The notes: a model not told the origin generated them from the letters alone. A stretch of DNA of 25,779 bases from Candidatus Sulfopaludibacter sp. SbA3 (GCA_945865705.1 CAMBEY010000009.1:1-25779); one strand, 5' to 3'. Counted from the first letter of the stretch, positions 1 to 9,048 are shown. Program-made: numbers and translations.

Positions 1-16
1 CCCCGGCTATACTATG

Positions 17-38
17 ATTCCCCTGCGGGGAATTTTTT
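17..38 (+). terminator. Rho-independent terminator of an upstream gene
   Basis: A 7-bp perfect stem (attcccc at 17-23, ggggaat at 27-33) with a TGC loop is followed directly by a run of T (33-38). This is a textbook intrinsic terminator on the plus strand. The gene it ends lies outside the window. Confidence 0.75.
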
Positions 39-218
39 CGGAATCAATTATCAAGCGGCGCTCCCGTTAGGCGAAACCGGAGACACGAATCTGGGGGGGG
101 GAAGCGAAACCGGTGACGGGGTGTTTTCTTGCGGTGAGATTTTCGCTGGGAATTCCTCGGCGCGGCCTCGGCCTCGGGATGTGGTATATTGGCAGACGAG
201 TTATTTACGAGGAGCGTT

Positions 219-338
219 ATGGAATCATTCACTATTGTATTGGTCGTTTGCTGGGTGCTGCTGATGTCCACCTTTGCGACCATGTATGTGCTGGACGAGA
301 AGGTGAAGGCGGCGCGCAAGAACGGCAATCAGGCGTAA
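219..338 (+). CDS. 39-aa single-helix membrane microprotein, unknown function
   Basis: The ORF starts at an ATG preceded by GAGGAGCG, a good ribosome binding site about 4-6 nt upstream, and encodes 39 residues. Residues 3-24 are strongly hydrophobic (VLVVCWVLLM core), which predicts one membrane helix. The C-terminal 15 residues are polar and basic (DEKVKAARKNGNQA), so the tail probably lies in the cytoplasm. A strong intrinsic terminator follows 40 nt after the stop, and another terminator lies upstream at 17-38, so this appears to be a one-gene transcription unit. I do not recognise the family. By size and topology it resembles the small accessory subunits of respiratory complexes, but it converges on the succinate dehydrogenase operon and is not part of it, so that idea is only speculation. 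The ribosome binding site, the hydrophobic helix and the terminator together make it more likely real than chance. Confidence 0.6.
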   Translation: MESFTIVLVVCWVLLMSTFATMYVLDEKVKAARKNGNQA

Positions 339-378
339 TTCGCAACGCTATTAAGCGCATTAGCGTAAGTAAATGAAG

Positions 379-410
379 AAGGCCTGCTCGTGACGAGCAG
401 GCCTTTTTCT
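379..410 (+). terminator. Strong intrinsic terminator after the microprotein gene
   Basis: A perfect 12-bp stem (aaggcctgctcg at 379-390, cgagcaggcctt at 394-405) with a 3-nt TGA loop runs into TTTTTCT. It is the best terminator in the window and supports transcription of the 39-aa gene just upstream. Confidence 0.9.
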
Positions 411-429
411 GTTTCTTCAGGTTGGTGTT

Positions 430-465
430 GCGTCACGGAGCCGCGCGCGTCAGCGAGCGGACCCG
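430..465 (+). repeat. Dispersed repeat family 1, copy A (LADARGSVT type)
   Basis: A 35-nt element with core 'gagccgcgcgcgtcag' followed by 'cgagcggaccc'. On the minus strand it can be read as LADARGSVT. Near-identical copies occur inverted at 603-637, direct at 22203-22237 and partly at 25687-25713. All copies are intergenic. Confidence 0.8.
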
Positions 466-602
466 CTGGACATGGCACGCGGAATGCTATGGAACGCGGC
501 AATGACATGACGGATTGGACATGGCACACGGATTGACGTCACGACACGGCGTGAATCTTGGCGGATTGGTGGCACGAACCGGGCATGGTTGGGCCGCTGA
601 AC

Positions 603-637
603 GGGTCCGCTTGCTCACGCGCGCGGCTCTGTGACGC
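603..637 (-). repeat. Dispersed repeat family 1, copy B (inverted)
   Basis: Reverse complement of copy A with a few substitutions, ending in 'gctctgtgacgc' on the plus strand. Copies A and B face each other about 137 bp apart and could pair as a 35-bp stem. Confidence 0.8.
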
Positions 638-745
638 GCGGTGGCGGTTCTGTGAGAGCGGTCGTCTGCATTCGCGAGGGCGACCAGCGGGAGTCCTTGC
701 GCACGCCGCTACTGTCACGCGCCATCGTCATGCGGCGATGGCGGC

Positions 746-1477
746 CTACTTGCCCGAGAAGACTTTGAAGAGTTTGGCGATGGGGTCGTAGTATTCGTCC
801 ACCAGGCGCTCCTTCAGCGGGATGATGGCGTTGTCGGTGATGTGGATGTCCTCGGGGCAGACCTCCGTGCAGCACTTGGTGATGTTGCAGTAGCCCAGGC
901 CGCCTTCGTTCTTGAGAAAGTCCAGGCGCGAGGCGGTGTCAAGCGGGTGCATCTCCAGGTTGGCGATGCGCACGAAAGAGCGTGGGCCGGCGAACTCGGG
1001 TTTCTTATCGTGGTTGCGCAGCACGTGGCAGACGTCCTGGCACAGGAAGCACTCGATGCACTTGCGGAACTCCTGCACGCGGTCCATGTCGCGCTGGTCC
1101 ATGGACCACTTGGTGTCCTTGGCGGGCGTGAACGGCTTGATTTTCTTGGCGACCTCGTAGTTCCAGGAAACGTCGGTGACCAAATCCTTAATGCGCGGGA
1201 AGGTCTTCAGCGGATAGACGACGATCTCCTCGCCGTCGGCGAAGTCGTCGAGGCGCGTCTTGCACATCAGCTTGGGCTTGCCGTTGACCTCGGCCGAGCA
1301 CGATCCACACTTGGCCGCCTTGCAGTTCCAGCGCACGGCGAGATCGGGCGCTTCATGCGCCTGAATGTAGTGGACCGCGTCGAGCACCACCCAGCCCTCG
1401 GCCACGGGCACGCGATAAGTTTTCTCTTCGTTCTGCTCCGCCGAGCCCGTCGAGATTCGGAATGTTACGTCTGGCAT
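746..1477 (-). CDS. sdhB: Succinate dehydrogenase iron-sulfur subunit (Sdh1 type)
   Basis: The 243-aa protein carries electrons from the flavoprotein to the quinone in succinate oxidation (TCA cycle and respiratory chain), on the cytoplasmic face of the membrane. The N-terminal ferredoxin domain has [2Fe-2S] ligands C52, C57, C60 and C72. The C-terminal helical domain has CIECFLCQDVC (C140, C143, C146, C150) and CNITKCCTEVCPE (C197, C202/203, C207) for the [4Fe-4S] and [3Fe-4S] clusters. The sequence around WNCKAAKCGSCSAEVNG and RKCIECFLCQDVCHVLR is, from memory, close to mycobacterial Sdh1 SdhB rather than to the E. coli type. The ATG is preceded by GGAGG with a 6-nt gap. It is the last gene of sdhC-sdhA-sdhB, separated from sdhA by 146 bp that hold a large inverted repeat. 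Length is normal for the family. Confidence 0.95.
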   Translation of the reverse strand: MPDVTFRISTGSAEQNEEKTYRVPVAEGWVVLDAVHYIQAHEAPDLAVRWNCKAAKCGSCSAEVNGKPKLMCKTRLDDFADGEEIVVYPLKTFPRIKDLVTDVSWNYEVAKKIKPFTPAKDTKWSMDQRDMDRVQEFRKCIECFLCQDVCHVLRNHDKKPEFAGPRSFVRIANLEMHPLDTASRLDFLKNEGGLGYCNITKCCTEVCPEDIHITDNAIIPLKERLVDEYYDPIAKLFKVFSGK

Positions 1478-1520
1478 AAGTCGCCTCCGCTGATACGTTT
1501 GTTTGCCTTGGTTCTGCTTT

Positions 1521-1611
1521 GGTAGCCACGGTGAGCGAATTTCTCACCGTGGGGTTTTCCCTGCTGACCACCGCAAAGCCCACGGTGAGAAATTCGCTTA
1601 CCGTGGCTACC
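1521..1611. repeat. 33-bp inverted repeat between sdhA and sdhB (family 2)
   Basis: Arms at 1521-1553 and 1579-1611 are reverse complements with one mismatch and a 25-nt loop. Each arm is itself a small hairpin (ccacggtgag, 7-nt loop, ctcaccgtgg). The same unit recurs as a 40-bp direct tandem at 12231-12310, so this is a dispersed palindromic element that landed in pairs. In the sdh transcript it would fold into a very stable stem between the second and third genes. Confidence 0.85.
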
Positions 1612-1623
1612 AGGGCGATGGCC

Positions 1624-3342
1624 CTAGTGCGATTCCTCGAACAGCTTGGCCAACTCCGGCGGCATCTGTGGCTTGGGCATTTGCGAGAGATTCATGCCGT
1701 CGCCGTCCTTTTGGATCACGTGGGTGATCTTCTCCCACTCGGGCGAGAGCTTCGGGTGGTCGAGGCGCGTATGCGCGCCGCGGCTTTCCTCACGGGCCAG
1801 CGCCGAACGCGCAATGGCTTCCGAAGTGTTCAGCAAGTTGCGCAGATCATAGGCCAAGTGCCAGCCGGGATTGTAGATGCGCGAGCCGGTAACGCGCACG
1901 GTCTTGAGCCGCTGCTTGAGTCCTTCGAGTTTAGTCAGCGCGGTCTTGATGTCTTCCTCGATGCGCATGATGCCGACCAGGTTCTGCATCACGTCCTGCA
2001 ACTCATCGTGAATCTCGTAGGGGCTGGCGCCTTCCTTGCGGTCGAAGGGTTCGAGCATCTGGCGCGTGGCCGCCTGAATCTCGACGTCGGGTGGAGTGAT
2101 GCCCTGCTTGTTCTGGCGCGAAAACTCCGCCGCGTGGATTCCGGCGAGCCGTCCGAAGACCAGCAGGTCGGAGAGCGAGTTTCCGCCGAGGCGGTTTCCG
2201 CCGTGCATCCCGCCGGCGACTTCGCCCGCGGCGAACAGGCCGGGGATGGTGGTGGCCGTGGTCTCGGCATCCACGCGCAGGCCGCCCATCATGTAGTGCG
2301 TCGTCGGGCCGACCTCCATGGGCTGCTTGGTGATGTCCACATCGGCGAGGTCCTTGAACTGGTGGTACATGCTGGGCAGCTTCTTCTTCACTGACTCGCC
2401 GTCGAGGTGCGTTACGTCGAGGAACACGCCGCCGTGCTCGGAGCCGCGGCCTTCCTTCACTTCCGTGTAGATGGCGCGGGCGACTTGGTCGCGCGTCGAG
2501 AGCTCCATGCGCTTGGGATCGTAACGCTCCATGAAGCGTTCGCCCTTGTTGTTGGTAAGACGTCCGCCTTCGCCGCGCACGGCTTCGGTAACCAGCAGGC
2601 CTTTTACGCCCGGAGGCCAGACCATGCCGGTGGGATGGAACTGCACAAACTCCATGTCGATCAGCTCGGCGCCCAGAGCGTAGGCCATGCCCAGTCCGTC
2701 GCTGGTGTACTCCCAGGAGTTGGAGGTAATGCGGAATGACTTGCCGACGCCGCCGGTGGCCAGGATGATGGACTTGGCGGTGAAGACCACGAACTTGCCG
2801 TTCGAGCGCCAGTAGGCCAGCGCGCCGCAGACGCGATCACCGGCGCGCAGCAGATGGGTAACCGTGCATTCCATGTAGACCGGAACCTGGGCTTCCACCG
2901 CGCGCTCCTGCAGAGTGCGGATGATCTCGAGGCCGGTGCGGTCGCCGACGTGCGCCAGCCGCTTGCAGGTGTGTCCACCAAAGGCGCGTTGCAGAATGGT
3001 TCCCGACGGAGTGCGATCAAACAGCGCGCCCCATTTTTCGAGTTCCAGCACACGCTCCGGGGCTTGTTGGGCGTGCAACTGGGCCATGCGCCAGTTGTTC
3101 ATCATCTTGCCGCCGGCCATGGTGTCCTTGAAGTGGACCTGCCAATTGTCCTGCGGATCGACGTTGCCCATGGCCGCCGCGACGCCGCCCTCGGCCATCA
3201 CCGTATGCGCTTTGCCCAGCAGGGATTTGCAGACCAATCCCACGTTGACGCCCTGCGCCTTGGCCTCAATGGCCGCGCGTAGCCCCGCGCCGCCCGCGCC
3301 AATCACCAGTACATCGTGCTCATGCTTCTCAAAGGTTTCCAC
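1624..3342 (-). CDS. sdhA: Succinate dehydrogenase flavoprotein subunit
   Basis: The 572-aa catalytic subunit oxidises succinate to fumarate on covalently bound FAD. Visible motifs are the dinucleotide-binding GAGGAG (residues 15-20), H46 in HTVMAEGG (the family's covalent FAD-linking histidine), the active-site stretch FHPTGM with downstream TEAVRGEGG, the HYMMGG histidine and the C-terminal GNRLGGNSLSDLLVFGRLAG motif of the family. Translation probably starts at GTG (3342), because no in-frame ATG lies between it and the FAD motif and AAGGA sits 9 nt upstream. It is the middle gene of sdhC-sdhA-sdhB, 59 bp after sdhC. Length matches the family. Fumarate reductase activity cannot be excluded from sequence alone. 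Confidence 0.96.
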   Translation of the reverse strand: METFEKHEHDVLVIGAGGAGLRAAIEAKAQGVNVGLVCKSLLGKAHTVMAEGGVAAAMGNVDPQDNWQVHFKDTMAGGKMMNNWRMAQLHAQQAPERVLELEKWGALFDRTPSGTILQRAFGGHTCKRLAHVGDRTGLEIIRTLQERAVEAQVPVYMECTVTHLLRAGDRVCGALAYWRSNGKFVVFTAKSIILATGGVGKSFRITSNSWEYTSDGLGMAYALGAELIDMEFVQFHPTGMVWPPGVKGLLVTEAVRGEGGRLTNNKGERFMERYDPKRMELSTRDQVARAIYTEVKEGRGSEHGGVFLDVTHLDGESVKKKLPSMYHQFKDLADVDITKQPMEVGPTTHYMMGGLRVDAETTATTIPGLFAAGEVAGGMHGGNRLGGNSLSDLLVFGRLAGIHAAEFSRQNKQGITPPDVEIQAATRQMLEPFDRKEGASPYEIHDELQDVMQNLVGIMRIEEDIKTALTKLEGLKQRLKTVRVTGSRIYNPGWHLAYDLRNLLNTSEAIARSALAREESRGAHTRLDHPKLSPEWEKITHVIQKDGDGMNLSQMPKPQMPPELAKLFEESH

Positions 3343-3401
3343 GGCAGTACATCCTTAAGTTGAAAAAAGTGTTTGGAAGAATGTTTCTCGAAAAATGTCT
3401 C

Positions 3402-4142
3402 TCAAAAAATTCGGAAATCGCTGAACAAGCCGGAGGCTACACTCCGGACGTAGAAATCCGTGAAGCCCACCCAGAACAGGCTCAGCCAGGCCCAATTCAT
3501 ATGCTTGGCATTCAGCTTGGACGCGCCCATCCAGCAGCCGTGGCTGGCATTGCCGTCCTGAAAAGTATCGCGCTTACCGCCGATCAGGTGGCGGAAGGAA
3601 TGGCAGCCGAAGGTGTAGCCGCTCAGGAAGGTGGCGTTCAAGATCATGACGATGGTGCCAACGCCCATGCCGACGCCATCTTCGAAGAAAAAGGCTTTGT
3701 AGGCGTCATGCCAAAGAATGAAGATGAAGATCACGGCAACATAGAACATGAAGCGGTGGAGGTTTTGCAGGATGAAGGGAAACTTGGTCTCGCCACAATA
3801 CTTGTGCTCGTTCGATTCACCCACCGCGCAGGCCGCCGGATCGCGGAAGAAGGCTCGGTAGTAGGCCTTGCGATAGTAGTAGCAGGTGGTGCGAAAGCCG
3901 GCCGGGGCCCATAGGATGAGCAGCGCCGGGGAGATGCCCATGCCAATATCAATGAGCGGCGAATAGAAAGGAGAAAGATAAGGCCCCACGGTGTAGAAGT
4001 TGTTTTCAAAGGCTCGCAGCGTGCTATACACGACAAACGCGCCGAGTCCCGCCGCCGTGGCCACTGGTTGCAGCCACCAGGCATCGGTGCGCTGCGTGGC
4101 GCCGAATCCGCTCTTTTCCATTGTCCTAGGTGAGTTCGCCAT
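3402..4142 (-). CDS. sdhC: Succinate dehydrogenase membrane anchor (Sdh1-type SdhC)
   Basis: The 246-aa membrane protein is the first gene of the operon and has about five hydrophobic segments (near residues 25-45, 62-84, 128-148, 158-180 and 215-238). It occupies the position of the cytochrome b anchor, and the operon has no separate sdhD. The sequence (NFYTVGPYLSPFYSP near residues 48-62, and TFGCHSFRH near 177-185) recalls mycobacterial Sdh1 SdhC, as do the gene order C-A-B and the single long anchor. It is rich in conserved-looking Cys and His: C87, C105, H113, C116, H129, H145, C180, H181, H185, H201, C203. From memory, the mycobacterial Sdh1 anchor holds a membrane-embedded Rieske-type cluster instead of haem, so some of these may be metal ligands. 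The start ATG has AAGGA 8 nt upstream. Confidence 0.85.
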   Translation of the reverse strand: MANSPRTMEKSGFGATQRTDAWWLQPVATAAGLGAFVVYSTLRAFENNFYTVGPYLSPFYSPLIDIGMGISPALLILWAPAGFRTTCYYYRKAYYRAFFRDPAACAVGESNEHKYCGETKFPFILQNLHRFMFYVAVIFIFILWHDAYKAFFFEDGVGMGVGTIVMILNATFLSGYTFGCHSFRHLIGGKRDTFQDGNASHGCWMGASKLNAKHMNWAWLSLFWVGFTDFYVRSVASGLFSDFRIF

Positions 4143-4290
4143 GTCGTTAATCCTTATCGCTTCACTTCAATAATAATCGGGCCCAACCGTGTTGGTCGGG
4201 CTGAGATGGTCAGGCCAAGTTGGTCAGGCAATGCCACGGGCCTGATGGGTTGCCTGCGCTACCCGGACTTGGTGAGGTCTGAAGCAGTGT

Positions 4291-4332
4291 CCCAAAAGGA
4301 TTAATTTTGGGCTGTATCTCCCTTACTGTCAA
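4291..4332 (-). promoter_or_regulatory. Putative sigma-70 promoter and operator dyad for sdhCAB
   Basis: On the minus strand a perfect -35 TTGACA (4332-4327) is followed after 17 nt by CAAAAT (4309-4304, four of six matches to TATAAT). A perfect 7-bp dyad (cccaaaa at 4291-4297, 7-nt centre, ttttggg at 4305-4311) covers the -10 and the predicted start site, as expected for a repressor site. The leader to sdhC would be about 155 nt. Confidence 0.5.
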
Positions 4333-4393
4333 GAGTATTGTGGGCGAAGGGTTGTGTTTCGATAGGATTTCCAGCGAACGTCCCATCGCGTAC

Positions 4394-4482
4394 TCTGTCG
4401 CCCCTACGGGGCTCGGGGTAGATCGTACCACGGACCCAGGGCTTACGCCCTAGGCTAGAATCTGCCGCCCCCTTTCGGGGGC
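4394..4482 (+). repeat. Repeat family 3, copy 1
   Basis: An element of about 90 bp made of three hairpins in order: gcccctacggggc, ggcttacgcc with flanking Cs and Gs, and gccccctttcgggggc joined by 'tagaatct'. A second copy in the same orientation lies at 5365-5456. The two bracket the membrane-protein gene at 4499-5083. Confidence 0.8.
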
Positions 4483-4498
4483 TTGTGTGGAGGATGAA

Positions 4499-5083
4499 TC
4501 AATCTGCATCCGCGCCTTTCGGTCCTTCCGTGCCGGTTGTATCTGCTTCATTACTTTCGGGCGGCCTGTCTAAGCGGTTGGCTATCTTATGAGCATTGAA
4601 CATGACAATTACACCAGCCACTACGGCGACGGTGGCGAAAAGTACCGAGTCCAGATAGGCCATCATCTCCTGCCTAAATAGTTCCTTCCCGAAAATCTCG
4701 TTTCGATTCGCTTCCCAAAGGATCACGGCCTTGCCAGTCGCATAAATAATGTATGGGAACTTTATGAGAACCCAGGTGAGGCCGACCAGGTTGATACCGA
4801 TGAACAACCAGTCCCGGCGCGGTAGGCTGCTGAACTGCATGACTTCGCCGCCAAAAATCCATCCGGAGATACTCTCAGCATAAACCAAGGCAATGATGGC
4901 GACAGCAAGCTGAGTCGAGCTCCATAATGCGGTTAATTGAAACCCCGCCCCAAGGGATGTCTCCGATTGGAGAGTGTCGATAAGATAAGGCTCAGCGAGC
5001 GCAGCCAGCCCTGCGAAGGCGCCGATGGCCGAGTAGGGGCCCATTAGTTTTATTACGAATGATCCAAGCTGTCGCATTGTCAT
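4499..5083 (-). CDS. Orphan four-helix membrane protein, unknown function
   Basis: A 194-aa protein with four predicted membrane helices, at about residues 10-28, 50-70, 92-115 and 143-163, and a charged, disordered C-terminal tail (DRPPESNEADTTGTEG) at the end. I do not recognise the family. The chosen start is the ATG at 5083, which has AGGA 5 nt upstream; a GTG 18 nt earlier is possible. It stands alone, upstream of the sdh promoter region and on the same strand. By eye its base composition is clearly lower in GC than sdhA or rpsA, and it is bracketed by two direct copies of repeat family 3. This suggests an acquired or mobile-prone gene, though no transposase or attachment site is visible. 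Confidence 0.65.
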   Translation of the reverse strand: MTMRQLGSFVIKLMGPYSAIGAFAGLAALAEPYLIDTLQSETSLGAGFQLTALWSSTQLAVAIIALVYAESISGWIFGGEVMQFSSLPRRDWLFIGINLVGLTWVLIKFPYIIYATGKAVILWEANRNEIFGKELFRQEMMAYLDSVLFATVAVVAGVIVMFNAHKIANRLDRPPESNEADTTGTEGPKGADAD

Positions 5084-5328
5084 AGCCGTCCTACTTTTCA
5101 CCTGACTTCGATTTGGATTCGTGATTGCCCTGGCTGAAACACATTCTGCACTTTCCCTTAGCCAGCGATTTCACTAATGCAGACTTGAGAAGCCATTCAC
5201 GTCCCACTAGTCCGCTAACGACGATTTGAATCAAGGACCAGAAATCCTAACCATGCAAGCTCCTGTAAGAGGGCGAGAGAATCTAGCCTTGGGAGTGAGC
5301 CCTGGGTTATGTGCCGAAAATTTCGCCG

Positions 5329-5456
5329 AGCCCCGTTAAGGGGCGACAGATTCCCCGCGAGCGTTCTGTCGCCCCTACGGGGCTCGATACGTTCTTGATG
5401 CCAGGGACCCCGGGCTTACGCCCGGGGCTAGAATCTGCCGCCCCCTTTCGGGGGCT
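5329..5456 (+). repeat. Repeat family 3, copy 2 with inverted partial copy
   Basis: The full unit at 5365-5456 has the same three hairpins as copy 1 (gcccctacggggc, ccccgggcttacgcccgggg and gccccctttcgggggc). A partial inverted copy at 5329-5351 pairs with 5365-5385 as a stem of about 21 bp with a 2-nt bulge and 13-nt loop. Confidence 0.8.
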
Positions 5457-5755
5457 CCGCGTCGTTGGACACGCGAGTGGGGGGCGTGTCCTGCCTGCCT
5501 GTTTATTCCTTCTTCCCATTCATTCCTTATTCTCATATCTGCCGCTCCGAGTCCCGGTGGGCTGGAGGGAGTTGCTATCATCTTCATCTGGCGGGGCCGA
5601 TAAAACTCTGCTGAGGAGTGTCGGAATCCGGTCACGGCGCGGGCGGGCGAGTTGCTTTGGGGCTGACTTTGCCGCGGGATTCAGGTAGCATCGGAATCTG
5701 TCCCTAGAATTGGATCGGCCGCAGGTCCGAGGGGGCCCAGACTTGGACGGAACTC

Positions 5756-5761
5756 TATAAT
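5756..5761 (+). promoter_or_regulatory. Possible -10 element for rpsA
   Basis: A consensus TATAAT lies 114 nt upstream of the rpsA start. No good -35 hexamer lies at the right distance (5733-5738 reads gggccc), so the promoter call is weak. Confidence 0.35.
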
Positions 5762-5874
5762 CACGATTGATTTCTGCTGGCAATCAGGAATTTTTGTCCG
5801 CCAGCCTGAACTGAGACGAGTACACGCAAGCAATTACGCAAGCAAACCAACACGAACACGCCACGAGGTAACCG

Positions 5875-7950
<2,076 letters not shown>

Positions 7951-7978
7951 TCCTCGACGGACGACCCCATGAATGGTA

Positions 7979-8012
7979 GCGGCCAGCCCCTCAACTGGCC
8001 GCTTTTCTTTTT
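7979..8012 (+). terminator. rpsA: Intrinsic terminator of rpsA
   Basis: A perfect 8-bp GC-rich stem (gcggccag at 7979-7986, ctggccgc at 7995-8002) with an 8-nt loop is followed by ttttcttttt. It lies 29 nt after the rpsA stop codon. Confidence 0.88.
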
Positions 8013-8051
8013 CGCCACAAACCTCCTTCAAGAACTGACAATATAGAAACC

Positions 8052-8507
8052 ATGGTCATTCGTCACCGAAGAGCCATTTTGAATGATGCGCCCAAATTGT
8101 TGGAGCTGCGGAGTATTTCCATCCGCGAACTTGCTCCGGTTGGCCCGTCTGGGATATCCATTGAAGAATCTGTAAAGTGGGCGGGAGCGAGGAATCTTGC
8201 CGAAATTGAACAGCGCATTCGGGAGATGGAAGTCTGGGTGGCGGAGATTGATAGCGGGATCGTAGGCTGGGTTGCCATTCGCGGTGATTACTTAGCCGGA
8301 ATGTATACAGACCCAGCGCACGCAGGAAATGGGATTGGAACAGATATGCTTGGCCTTACGGAGGGCATCATGCGAGACCAAGGGATTGAAATCATTAGGT
8401 TGGAATCAAGTCGAAACGCTGAAGGATTCTATCATCGGCGTGGCTATCGGTTGGACGGGCAGCGCTCACAGGACGGGGCAATCCCAATGACCAAGGGACT
8501 CACTTAG
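8052..8507 (+). CDS. GNAT-family N-acetyltransferase
   Basis: A 151-aa protein with the GNAT fold, which transfers an acetyl group from acetyl-CoA to an amine. The central beta strand (about 60-76, VWVAEIDSGIVGWVAI) is followed by YTDPAHAGNGIGTDML, which contains the acetyl-CoA pyrophosphate-binding loop (GNGIG), and then by NAEGFYHRRGYRL, the usual C-terminal 'xxFYxxxGY' motif. The substrate cannot be told from sequence. Length is typical. The upstream region has no strong ribosome binding site. By eye the gene is lower in GC than rpsA next door, so it may be a later arrival. Confidence 0.87.
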   Translation: MVIRHRRAILNDAPKLLELRSISIRELAPVGPSGISIEESVKWAGARNLAEIEQRIREMEVWVAEIDSGIVGWVAIRGDYLAGMYTDPAHAGNGIGTDMLGLTEGIMRDQGIEIIRLESSRNAEGFYHRRGYRLDGQRSQDGAIPMTKGLT

Positions 8508-8565
8508 ACTGTCCCATCGGAATCGGTGGGCTCCTGCTATCCGTTACATTCTCCGCTCGATGGCC

Positions 8566-8594
8566 TTGCATGTCGTCCGTTTCCCGTTTATAGT
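8566..8594 (+). promoter_or_regulatory. Sigma-70-type promoter for the HU-like gene
   Basis: TTGCAT (8566-8571), a 17-nt spacer and TATAGT (8589-8594) make a good housekeeping promoter. Transcription would begin near 8601 and give a leader of about 140 nt before the HU/IHF-like gene at 8740. Confidence 0.6.
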
Positions 8595-8739
8595 ATTGAT
8601 TCAAATGCTTTTCCGATAGTTGGGTGCGGTTGGCGCAACGGTGCGAATCGCGGAAGGCCCCTCTTAGCTGTTCCAATACCTCGTTACTTAGCCTTGCTAT
8701 TTGGCAGGCGAATTCCCAGTGGAGGGAACAAAGAAGACC

Positions 8740-9048
8740 ATGACCAAAGCCGATTTGATTGATGAGGTTTCCCGCGCGGTGGAGATGTCCCGCAAAGACT
8801 CGGAAGTAATCGTCGAGACCATCTTCGAGAGCGTCGTCAAGGCGTTGCGCGGCGCCGACAAGATCGAGATTCGCGGCTTCGGAAGTTTTCGCACCCGCGA
8901 ACGCCGCTCGCGCGTGGGCCGCAACCCCAAGACCGGCGCGCGCGTCGACGTCCCGCCCAAGCGCGTCCCCTACTTCAAGCCCAGCAAGGAATTAAAGGAC
9001 TTGATCAACGCCACGCCTGCCGTGGCGCCCGCTGCCGCGAAGGTCTAG
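8740..9048 (+). CDS. HU/IHF-family nucleoid DNA-binding protein
   Basis: A 102-aa histone-like protein that bends DNA as a dimer. The N-terminal helical dimerisation part (MTKADLIDEVSRAVEMSRKD) is followed by the diagnostic stretch DKIEIRGFGSFRTRERRSR (about 46-64) and the DNA-binding arm GRNPKTGARVDVPPKRVPYFKPS, including the intercalating NPKTG-proline region of the family. GGAGGGA lies 12 nt upstream of the chosen ATG. A TTG at 8701 would extend the ORF but has no family support. An Ala/Pro-rich C-terminus (TPAVAPAAAKV) extends slightly past the usual 90-95 residues. Sequence alone does not decide between HU and the IHF beta-like branch. Confidence 0.94.
   Translation: MTKADLIDEVSRAVEMSRKDSEVIVETIFESVVKALRGADKIEIRGFGSFRTRERRSRVGRNPKTGARVDVPPKRVPYFKPSKELKDLINATPAVAPAAAKV

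Larger units (their letters stand above)
411..745. other. Repeat-rich intergenic region, no gene seen
   Basis: This stretch between the terminator at 379-410 and the sdhB stop codon holds an inverted pair of a dispersed repeat (430-465 and 603-637) and short direct repeats of 'ggacatggca' near 467 and 518. An 8-bp hairpin (cgccatcg at 720-727, cgatggcg at 736-743) lies just beyond the sdhB stop codon on the minus strand. It has no T-run, so it may stabilise the 3' end rather than terminate transcription. The short ORFs here are produced by the repeats and show no ribosome binding sites or family resemblance. Confidence 0.6.
4143..4498. other. sdh leader, promoter region and a repeat element
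   Basis: This 356-bp gap holds the presumed sdhC 5' leader (about 155 nt), a minus-strand promoter with a dyad (4291-4332) and copy 1 of repeat family 3 (4394-4482). A small hairpin (ccaac, loop cgt, gttgg) lies in the leader near 4183-4195. I see no gene. Confidence 0.6.
5084..5874. other. Long intergenic region upstream of rpsA
   Basis: About 790 bp without a convincing gene. It holds repeat family 3 copy 2 (5365-5456) with an inverted partial copy (5329-5351), a possible -10 element for rpsA (5756-5761), and an rpsA leader of about 110 nt with a direct repeat 'acgcaagcaa' near 5823-5843. Short ORFs in 5307-5783 are produced by the palindromic repeat and look non-coding. Confidence 0.55.

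Noticed and set aside
113..376. 87-residue frame overlapping the 39-aa gene
   Set aside because: It is in another frame with no ribosome binding site and no family resemblance; the 39-aa frame has better signals.
842..2394. Long plus-strand reading frames (842-1525 and 1519-2394) opposite sdhB and sdhA
   Set aside because: They are antisense to clearly conserved sdh genes, lack ribosome binding sites and arise from GC-rich codon bias.
5311..5688. 125-residue frame over the palindromic repeat upstream of rpsA
   Set aside because: Its first half is produced by repeat family 3 and it has no ribosome binding site.
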